Shown here in pieces: positions 19,701 through 21,414 of a stretch of DNA of 21,414 nt. The stretch covers positions 1,717,851 to 1,739,264 of the forward strand of contig BFEA01000031.1 in assembly GCA_003427395.1 (NCBI GenBank), in the 5' to 3' direction. The stretch is from Chara braunii. Lineage: Eukaryota > Streptophyta > Charophyceae > Charales > Characeae. The stretch's first letter is position 1; each line of letters opens with the position of its first letter. The notes under the pieces are model-generated. The model was not told where the DNA came from, ran no database searches, and saw only the letters and a list, made by a program, of their open reading frames with translations. Both the position numbers and the translations under genes were made by a program.

Positions 19701-20703
19701 CGCAGCTGATATTCAGGAAAACACAACTCATCAGGTCTCAATAGCAACATAAAGACTACCACTTCATCTTTTACTAACAAACCCGAGTTCCTGTGCTCAG
19801 ATGCTCAAGACTCAACACCCACAGCCAGCCCCAGCATCCAACCCAACACAGATGGAGTAAATATAACACCATAATTTGCATACAGATGGAGTAAATATAA
19901 CGCCATAATCTGCATACAACGGTGAGAAACCGTCCACCAGATACTCTTCTCCTTCTACATAAAACAATCTTCCTAATCTACCATGATCCTCAACACTTGT
20001 TTCTTCCCAGAATACGCACACCTGATCAGAGAACAACGAACACAGCACATGCAAAGAGAGAGCCCTGATGGATAATCATGGTTTATTAGAGCCAAAAAGG
20101 TCACAAAAAAAGGCCCTGCACGGCTGCCTTGTGCCAATCGGTCAACATCGAGAAACAAAGAAAGATCGAAACCATAACGACGCAAGGAATTCTGGGTGCG
20201 CAAAGAGGACAGCTTGCAACATGAGTCTCTGAAAGAAAGAAAATCGCAGCATGAAACTTCGAATGAACGCCAACCTAACATAAACCGATTCTCTCAAAAA
20301 AAAAAACAAGAACAGCATGAAAAGATGAATCCAATCTAACATACTTTGCAATTGAACCACCAGTACGTGAGACCCTACTGCGGGCCTCTGAGGGCCTCTG
20401 TTTTGACTGAGTGCAGCTACGCTGGTACATCCAGGAACGTCGGGCACCCTAATGAGCGCATCTTGTTCATGTATTGGTGCTTTAGGGAAAAAACGAAAAT
20501 TACAGTACACGGAAAACATTGGTGAAAAGAGGAGGAACACTTACAGCCACCGGGCCCACGGAAGTATCAGGGAACACGTCGTAGACTTTCTTTACAACTG
20601 AGCACAAGGACTTCACAATATCTTCACTCTTGCTTGCAAAGCACGGCTCCAGAACCTGGCACATTTTGCCAACGGCATGAAAGTTTTGTTGAATTTTCAA
20701 AAC
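1355..20703 (-). CDS. TRA1: TRA1/TRRAP homologue, partial gene, six exons
   Basis: TRA1/TRRAP is the very large pseudokinase scaffold of the SAGA and NuA4 histone acetyltransferase complexes in the nucleus; it contacts transcription activators. Six minus-strand exons (20545-20703, 18179-18307, 16353-16607, 14437-14634, 12327-12574, 1355-1820) join into 1455 nt, or 485 codons, with no stop or frameshift. All five introns are GT-AG, and the phases (0,0,0,0,2) match on both sides. The protein follows plant TRA1 in order: QVLEPCF, then EVK/VEELLQKHV, SNLKIAIKLISSRV, ILDVIQEWVEG, and YPLQVRQEVFQKVE to FWLKQGLDLLLA. This part covers the late HEAT repeats up to just before the FAT domain. The first exons, the FAT domain and the pseudokinase domain lie outside the window. 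The intact frame suggests a working gene. The family call comes from recalled homology, not from an alignment run here. Confidence 0.93.
1831..1990 (+). repeat. 28-bp minisatellite next to the exon 6 acceptor
   Basis: GCAGGTGCTCCTTCAACC with ATCTGGCAGA repeats at 1852, 1880 and 1908 (period 28), and GCAGAGCAGGTGCTCC returns at 1974 after a longer 70-nt unit. The array begins only about 10 nt inside the intron upstream of the exon 6 acceptor, where branch point and pyrimidine tract should lie. Confidence 0.85.
2113..2489 (+). repeat. 187-bp tandem repeat, two copies
   Basis: Copies at 2113-2299 and 2300-2489 share GTAG(G/C)ATCAATTGCCTAG, GTCATTCCATGT(C/T)CGTAA, GGAGAGAATTA, AATAAATCATCACAAT and GTGCCAATGGGGCAAAAGGC. 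A third diverged copy is at 11161-11278 on the far side of the Gypsy and U2 arrays, so this is a dispersed family. Open frames across it are accidental. Family not recognised. Confidence 0.85.
2646..3450 (+). repeat. 5' LTR of the Gypsy element
   Basis: About 805 bp, aligned along its length with 6847-7567. Shared blocks include AAGAAACCGCCTGAACAAAG, GGCTCACGAGTCAAAGTCAA and CTTCGGCGCCAGCTCTCTTC. It carries about 50 bp around 2960-3020 that the 3' LTR lacks, and an internal GCTGGCTCGACGC-type minisatellite at about 3120-3185. Confidence 0.9.
3453..3964 (+). pseudogene. Gypsy gag remnant (C-terminal part)
   Basis: The frame after the 5' LTR reads SRELSESIRGQPVAEAKPGK then YNYRQFRDLALQREQMAAQV, which is the end of a retrotransposon capsid-type Gag. 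The N-terminal half is absent: capsid text begins almost directly after the LTR, which implies an internal deletion that also removed the usual primer-binding region. Confidence 0.75.
4003..4044 (+). pseudogene. Gag CCHC zinc knuckle
   Basis: CLKCGTEGHIIAWC fits the C-X2-C-X4-H-X4-C nucleocapsid knuckle. It is in a different frame from the gag segment before it, so at least one frameshift separates them. Confidence 0.85.
4045..4420 (+). pseudogene. decayed gag-pol junction (protease region)
   Basis: This is the place where Gypsy protease should lie. I see no DTG/DSG active site and no convincing protease text, only interrupted frames. The open minus frame across 3666-4331 is a shadow. Confidence 0.4.
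4430..5390 (+). pseudogene. Gypsy reverse transcriptase, frameshifted, active site altered
   Basis: The RT is spread over three frames: DLPTDRAIKHTIKIIPGG (about 4435-4590), then LFVPKKKGELKLCIDYRG to MPFGLTNVPATFQKS (about 4600-4910), then CLDQFAVVYLNDIL to FLGLASYYRKFVRNF (about 4915-5391). Frameshifts fall near 4595 and 4910. The catalytic YxDD box reads YLND (4948-4959): the first of the paired aspartates is Asn, so even without the frameshifts it should be inactive. The VPKK, MPFGL and GHIV boxes are well kept. Confidence 0.92.
5381..5637 (+). pseudogene. Gypsy RNase H domain, frameshifted
   Basis: TTDASQLGIGVVLQQ carries the first catalytic Asp (TDAS). After a frameshift near 5438 the text resumes as YRPIKLMSKR, then YERELYALVEALDNWKHYL and FSDHSTLQWI (catalytic Glu in the EREL helix, Asp in SDH). 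It ends at a stop near 5635. Confidence 0.88.
5647..5862 (+). pseudogene. RNase H-integrase linker remnant
   Basis: FDFELKTIEGKSNVVADDLSKR is the standard Gypsy text that follows RNase H (FDFxIxYxPGKxNVVADALSR). A stop ends the frame at 5862. The integrase HHCC zinc finger and the first catalytic Asp, which should follow, are missing, so a deletion joint lies near 5845-5870. Confidence 0.8.
5863..6450 (+). pseudogene. Gypsy integrase, C-terminal half of the core
   Basis: IISDRDVRFTDLQWQKLMEA holds the second catalytic Asp, and SGRHPETNGQTEQMNRLCQQ holds the catalytic Glu. The first Asp of the DDE triad is deleted. Stops occur at 6070, near 6170 and near 6358, with homologous text continuing past them. 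Confidence 0.88.
6450..6803 (+). pseudogene. integrase C-terminus with chromodomain
   Basis: An open frame of 117 codons. It begins with GPSYHIDVPPHFKTYPVFHA, SKLLPY (the Gypsy integrase GPY/F-like tail, HPVFHVSxL), then a chromodomain: YEVERILEHGYFSTDGRGRP, QKQYKVKFKA, ESRWCSKKELL, APDIVAAYERE. The chromodomain places the element in the plant chromovirus branch, in which this module directs integration to modified chromatin. One aromatic-cage position appears as Cys (RWCSKKEL where WEP is usual). Confidence 0.9.
6847..7567 (+). repeat. 3' LTR of the Gypsy element
   Basis: About 721 bp, matching the 5' LTR with many substitutions and small indels, so the insertion is old. The ACGCTGGCT minisatellite is present at about 7258-7308 in a shorter form. 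No good polypurine tract precedes it, another mark of decay. Confidence 0.9.
7568..7935. other. spacer between the Gypsy 3' LTR and the 245-bp repeat
   Basis: No gene. GT- and G-rich DNA (about 7755-7812) on the plus strand, then a T-rich run near 7890. The TSD expected after the LTR was not found. Confidence 0.5.
7936..8424 (-). repeat. 245-bp tandem duplication with a tRNA-like B box
   Basis: Two nearly identical copies start at CATTCCTTTCAGTTGTGG (7936 and 8181) and end in AAACCATCTCGACG. On the minus strand each holds GAGTTCAAATCCG (7975-7987, 8220-8232), a good fit to the Pol III B box, preceded 32 nt upstream by TAGGCAACGTG (8007-8017, 8252-8262), a fair A box. A tRNA-derived SINE origin is possible but no full tRNA cloverleaf was identified. 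The end of each unit (TAGTTAGTTAGATTGG) also occurs in the U2/(TC)n array that follows. Confidence 0.8.
8512..8569 (-). pseudogene. U2-derived piece, array unit 1
   Basis: On the minus strand it reads GATCAACCGTAAAATCTGCG, a mutated branch-recognition segment, then GTTTCATATCTGAG and CATGGTCCATGG. The A-rich stretch ATTAGAAAAGAAAAGAAAA follows. This is the most diverged of the copies in its branch-recognition part. Confidence 0.7.
8597..8629 (-). pseudogene. U2-derived short piece, array
   Basis: On the minus strand it reads CGATCAAGTGCAGTATCTGC, then TTCGATCG. It covers U2 nt 27-50 only, with GTAGTA changed to GCAGTA. Confidence 0.7.
8853..8942 (-). pseudogene. U2-derived double piece, array unit 2
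   Basis: On the minus strand CGATCAAGTGTAGTATATGC leads to GATCAGTTTCATATCCGATC (8899-8942); a C-rich joint follows, then a second, shortened copy ending GATCCGAGGTCCATCG (8853-8888). The first copy keeps GTAGTA. A tail TTTTAGAAAAGAAACAAAAG follows. Confidence 0.75.
9125..9213 (-). pseudogene. U2-derived double piece, array unit 3
   Basis: Same double layout as unit 2. TGATCAAGTGTAGTATATGC and GAGTTTCATATCCGATC (9170-9213), C-run, then CGATCAAGCGTAGTATCTCA and CCGTGGTCCATC (9125-9158). Both copies keep GTAGTA. The tail has ATAAAGAAAAAAAAGCG, almost the same as the tail of the retroposon at 14826. Confidence 0.78.
9252..9312. repeat. (TC)n followed by (GC)n
   Basis: About 40 nt of TC and then about 20 nt of alternating GC. 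The latter is a Z-DNA-prone sequence. Confidence 0.9.
9347..9455 (-). pseudogene. U2-derived double piece, array unit 4
   Basis: CGATCAAGTGTAGTATATGC and GATCAGTTTCATATCTGATC (9413-9455), C-run, then CGATCAAGCGTAGTATCTGC and GTTTCATATCTGATCAGTGG with TCCATCG (9347-9402). Here the second copy is also near full length for this domain. Confidence 0.8.
9572..9628 (-). pseudogene. U2-derived piece, array unit 5
   Basis: On the minus strand CGATCGAGTGTAGTATTTGC, TCTGATCAGTTTCATATCAG and ATCCGTGGTCCATCG. A single copy, flanked on both sides by (TC)n tracts. GTAGTA is kept. Confidence 0.85.
9630..9712. repeat. (TC)n microsatellite, about 83 nt
   Basis: The longest pure TC run of the array, between U2 units 5 and 6. 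On the TRA1 sense strand it is (GA)n. Such homopurine-homopyrimidine mirror tracts can form triplexes. Confidence 0.95.
9752..9807 (-). pseudogene. U2-derived piece, array unit 6
   Basis: On the minus strand CGATCGAGTGTAGTATCTGC, TCCGATCAGTTTCATATCAG and ATCCGTGGTCCATAG. The branch-recognition stretch GTGTAGTATCTG is identical to U2. The tail is TTAAAGAAAAAACAAAAAAG, matching the A-rich tail of other copies. Confidence 0.87.
9981..10046. repeat. (TC)n microsatellite at the right edge of the array
   Basis: ATCGATCACGCAGATGCC, a possible very decayed U2 scrap, is followed by about 36 nt of TC. Low-confidence for the U2 part. Confidence 0.6.
10199..10262. repeat. (TC)n then (CA)n compound microsatellite
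   Basis: Thirty-odd nt of TC with one interruption, followed by about 30 nt of CA. Confidence 0.95.
10263..11160. other. intron stretch without genes; GC-rich middle
   Basis: 10401-10421 is a (TC)n tract. At 10541-10640 AAGTCGAAGTCGAGCGT recurs twice with TAGTGTAG-type short repeats. At 10767-11030 the DNA is GC-rich with CCGGTAGGTACC repeated at 10798 and 10822 and several GGGCC/GGCCC pairs. No protein or RNA family is recognised. Confidence 0.5.
11161..11278 (+). repeat. third, diverged copy of the 187-bp repeat
   Basis: Shares GGATCAAT-GCCTA, GAGTCATTCCATGTTCGTAA, GGGGAAAGAATT, CAAATAAATCATC and CAACTCCAAG with 2113-2489. Confidence 0.75.
11360..11396. repeat. (TC)n microsatellite
   Basis: About 36 nt of TC leading into GTGTGTGG. 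A second shorter TC run is at 11547-11566. Confidence 0.9.
11570..12320. other. intron stretch without genes, AT-rich
   Basis: Nothing coding. 12117-12162 is an AT-rich direct repeat (CTATATAAATTATATATA, twice). The exon 5 donor lies at 12321-12326. Confidence 0.55.
12327..12574 (-). CDS. TRA1: TRA1 exon 5 of window
   Basis: Starts VPDGKKFVQTLQLLLGDKGTEPS and continues through MTILDVIQEWVEG, FGPKDVVAFLGKLAAVD and VVEEWEGRFLGLLH. This parallels plant VPECKRSVTQILNALLSEKGTDAS, ILDVIKGWIED, TPKEIVSFLQKLSQVD and LEEWDRKYLQLLY. The acceptor is AAGCAG (phase 0) and the donor GTGAAT follows CACAG, splitting an Arg codon (phase 2) that is completed by the first base of exon 6. Confidence 0.93.
13243..13317. 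other. block with nested inverted repeats
   Basis: GGCCTCC (13249) pairs with GGAGGCC (13264), AGCCGCC (13271) pairs with GGCGGCT (13294), and GGGTGGGCCT (13243) can instead pair with AGGCCCATCC (13307). The first and last options compete for the same bases. It is not a tRNA. Role unknown. Confidence 0.6.
14197..14275 (-). pseudogene. U6 snRNA pseudogene, 5'-truncated
   Basis: On the minus strand: TAAAATTGGAACGATACAGA, GGAGATTAACATGG, then CCCCTGTGCAAGGATGACAC, ACACAAACTCAGAAATGGT. This is U6 from about nt 25 to near its 3' end. The 5' stem-loop is missing. The ACAGAGA box is ACAGAGG, the catalytic AGC triad reads AAC, and TGGC is duplicated after ATGGC. The terminal T run and U6 promoter elements (USE, TATA) are not seen. 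U6 pairs with U2 and forms the spliceosome's active centre; this copy cannot. It lies in sense orientation in the TRA1 intron, about 160 nt past exon 4. Confidence 0.92.
14437..14634 (-). CDS. TRA1: TRA1 exon 4 of window
   Basis: Sixty-six codons from PGVGVGAQV to SSRVLAA. The first 45 residues are a Gly/Ser/Pro-rich linker. The end, SNLKIAIKLISSRVLAA, matches plant SNLKSVLKLISERVMLV. The donor is GTAAGT, phase 0. The acceptor is CAGCAG, a tandem NAGNAG site; using the first AG would add one Gln (start 14637). A U6 pseudogene lies about 160 nt downstream and a U2 retroposon about 190 nt upstream of this exon. Confidence 0.9.
14812..14825 (+). repeat. target-site duplication, 3' side of U2 retroposon
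   Basis: TAGGCAGTGTAGTC, identical to 14934-14947. Confidence 0.9.
14826..14933 (-). mobile_element. U2 snRNA-headed retroposon (SINE-like)
   Basis: On the minus strand the 108-bp insert starts at U2 nt 1 (AATCCTCTCTTGGCCTTTTG), keeps GGCTAAGACCAAGTATACCG, TCTGTTCTGATCAG and TTTAATATCTGATC, and leaves U2 at GGTCCAC (14857). A 31-nt A-rich tail follows: TTGGCCACATAAAGAAAAAG, then CGACAAAAAAA. TAGGCAGTGTAGTC is repeated perfectly at both ends (14812-14825, 14934-14947). Intact 5' end, A-rich 3' end and a 14-bp target duplication are what LINE-driven retroposition leaves. Branch-recognition GTAGTA is altered and the Sm site is absent, so this is not a U2 gene. Confidence 0.9.
14934..14947 (+). 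repeat. target-site duplication, 5' side of U2 retroposon
   Basis: TAGGCAGTGTAGTC, identical to 14812-14825 and directly adjoining U2 nt 1. Confidence 0.9.
14948..15484. other. intron stretch, nothing recognised
   Basis: No coding frame or RNA motif supported. Confidence 0.5.
15485..15521. repeat. (CA)n microsatellite
   Basis: About 36 nt of alternating CA after GCGCGC. Confidence 0.95.
15664..16080. repeat. 213-bp duplication with 27-bp repeats and hairpins
   Basis: GGACTTCAATGGCC...GATGTGGTACATAGCCTACA occurs at about 15668-15770 and again at about 15879-15985. Inside, AGCCTACAGTTCTGTATACT + GACTCTT repeats at 15764, 15791 and (changed) 15818. TACTGACTCTT (15807-15817) is the exact complement of AAGAGTCAGTA (15840-15850). 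CATACTCCTCTGAGGAGTATG (15720-15740) is a perfect hairpin sequence with one central base; its second copy is broken by an insertion. Not coding. Confidence 0.85.
16353..16607 (-). CDS. TRA1: TRA1 exon 3 of window
   Basis: Eighty-five codons from IVHEKVEELLQKHV through TLHVLQTLAESNKPYIDRF and VRLVQKLGRD to GAQK. These match plant TRA1 YQKVDELIQKHV...VIKTLAEVQKNFVDPLNLVRILQRLARD. The donor is GTCAGT after CCAAAAG, phase 0. The acceptor is GAGCAG, a tandem NAGNAG site: use of the upstream AG would add one Gln (start 16610). An 86-nt (CT)n tract and a (TG)n run lie directly upstream on the sense strand and may serve as the pyrimidine tract. Confidence 0.92.
16625..16735. repeat. (CA)n and 86-nt (GA)n upstream of the exon 3 acceptor
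   Basis: On the TRA1 sense strand this is (CT)43 followed by (TG)n, ending about 20 nt before the exon 3 acceptor. The pure GA run is 16650-16735. Confidence 0.95.
16789..17145. repeat. diverged tandem repeats
   Basis: GAATT(C/G)...ACGACATAA...GG(C/T)(G/T)ATAATGGAGCCA recurs at 16789-16840 and 16970-17040. A third partial copy, GGCAATAATGTGACCCATGT with TTCACAATGTCTCTCAAA, is at 17100-17140. Old duplications, no known family. Confidence 0.6.
17754..17841 (+). repeat. perfect 44-bp tandem duplication
   Basis: GGATGTGTTCTCTATTGCCG + ATCAGACATGTCGCTGTGCT + GTAG at 17754-17797 and again at 17798-17841 with no change, so the duplication is recent. Confidence 0.95.
18179..18307 (-). CDS. TRA1: TRA1 exon 2 of window (proline-rich linker)
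   Basis: Forty-three codons from KLDSHDEPPP to TPPPPEVK. The acceptor GTTATTACAG is strong and the donor is GTGATG after AAG; both ends are phase 0, so the exon fits between its neighbours. The anchor is PPPPEVK followed by exon 3's IVHEKVEELLQKHV, which parallels plant TPPDVK-LLYQKVDELIQKHV. The first 35 or so residues are polar, acidic and proline-rich with no counterpart in the plant sequence I recall, so they look like a disordered loop extension between HEAT repeats. The exon could be skipped without shifting the frame. Confidence 0.75.
18308..20544 (-). other. TRA1 intron between exons 1 and 2
   Basis: 2237 nt with donor GTAAGT and acceptor TTACAG. No gene. It includes a T-rich block at 19310-19412, followed by GGGATTGCCCAGTTGGGCAC (19421), which has a small inverted repeat, GCCCA...TGGGC. 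Confidence 0.85.
19849..19916 (+). repeat. 34-bp tandem duplication
   Basis: CAGATGGAGTAAATATAAC(A/G) + CCATAAT(T/C)TGCATA at 19849 and 19883. Confidence 0.9.
20545..20703 (-). CDS. TRA1: TRA1 exon 1 of window
   Basis: Fifty-three codons beginning VLKIQQNF and containing CQVLEPCF and KSLCSVVKKVYDVFP. These match the plant TRA1 segment ISQILEPCF...KSLCSLLKMVFVAFP. The donor is GTAAGT after GTGGCT, in phase 0. The start is set at the AG of GTCGAG because the reading frame has a TGA just upstream and this is the only AG in between. The acceptor's pyrimidine tract is weak, so the 5' edge is less certain than the 3' edge. The preceding exon was not found in 20704-21414. Confidence 0.85.
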
Positions 20704-21414
20704 CTCGACAAAATTTCACGTCTTCTTCTGATTTGTTCGCATCACTCATGCATGGACAAGGGTAACCCTTACACCAAAAAAGGTGAAACCCACAAGCAAA
20801 AGTGACATACTCCACAATGAATTCAGCTTCATTCATTTGGGGTAGACCAAAGGGCCACAAACTGCCGGGTACTCATCCTACCCACTTGACAGGTGCACAA
20901 CTTTCAACGCACTCAAACTCACTTCAATTTCCGTTGACCAAATGACAACTGGAGCCAGCAAGCAACCATTTGGCCATCACAAACATGAATAGAAACTCCT
21001 GGAAAAATTCACACCCACAGCAAACACTGTCAGAGCCTCCTCCTGAAGGTATTGTAGCCATCTGGGTCAAAAACTCAAAGTGAACAACAGCATTGTCACA
21101 TGCCCAGTTGGGAAACCGAGGATTCGCAATGTGATAGAAAGGACTGAATGGACAATGCAGTGCAAGTGGAATCTCAACAAGCAATGTGCATTCTGATACA
21201 TACAAAATGGCACCTTGTGGCGCAGTGGAAGACTTTGATACAAGTCCTAACCTTACCGGGACTGACCTCTACCACATAGTGCAAGACAGCGCAGCAGAAT
21301 GCTAGGATACCAATAACTAGCCCAATCAACGTTGCAACGCAGACCCAACATACATCATTCTCATCACAAGTGTGAAGGGGCCTGGCGCCATACACAGGAA
21401 GAAGGCACCAGGTC
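20704..21414. other. upstream intron sequence, no exon recognised
   Basis: I looked for the TRA1 segment that precedes exon 1 (plant ...LEKLLSSIQPS...VMNKVLEKQPHLF) on the minus strand and did not find it. A 73-residue hydrophobic minus frame at 21174-21395 resembles nothing I know. This is probably intron. Confidence 0.5.

Noticed and set aside
20924-21395. Possible upstream TRA1 exons or a membrane protein on the minus strand
   Set aside because: Neither frame contains recognisable TRA1 text, and the hydrophobic frame has no supporting homology or splice logic.

Overview
The window is nuclear DNA from a streptophyte (a land plant or charophyte-grade alga). It holds six consecutive exons of a TRA1/TRRAP homologue on the minus strand. 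The protein text matches plant TRA1 better than animal TRRAP, for example FWLKQGLDLLLA. The introns are long and full of repeats, including a decayed plant-type chromodomain Ty3/Gypsy element. A charophyte with large repeat-rich introns (Chara-like) is a guess; the species cannot be fixed from the sequence.

Layout, reading the minus strand from the right end: exon 1 (20545-20703), exon 2 (18179-18307), exon 3 (16353-16607), exon 4 (14437-14634), exon 5 (12327-12574) and exon 6 (1355-1820). All junctions are GT-AG and the phases agree (0,0,0,0,2). The exons join into 485 uninterrupted codons that lie mostly in the HEAT region and end just before the FAT domain. The gene's start and end are outside the window. 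No other intact protein-coding gene is visible on either strand.

The 10.5-kb intron between exons 5 and 6 holds a degraded Ty3/Gypsy chromovirus (about 2646-7567) with two diverged LTRs, a 245-bp tandem duplication (7936-8424), and a composite array (8425-10100) in which pieces of U2 snRNA alternate with A-rich stretches and long (TC)n tracts. Other introns hold a U6 snRNA pseudogene (14197-14275), a U2-headed retroposon with a perfect 14-bp target-site duplication (14826-14933), hairpin-rich duplications (15664-16080) and an 86-nt (CT)n tract just upstream of the exon 3 acceptor.

The most novel signal is the U2 material. Three separate places (531-597, 8512-9807, 14826-14933) carry U2 5' sequence that stops at the same point, GGTCC(A/C), and is followed by related A-rich DNA. 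This looks like an snRNA-derived SINE family, one copy of which became embedded in a (TC)n array. All array copies are in sense orientation relative to TRA1 transcription, so the intron transcript would carry many U2 branch-site-recognition segments.
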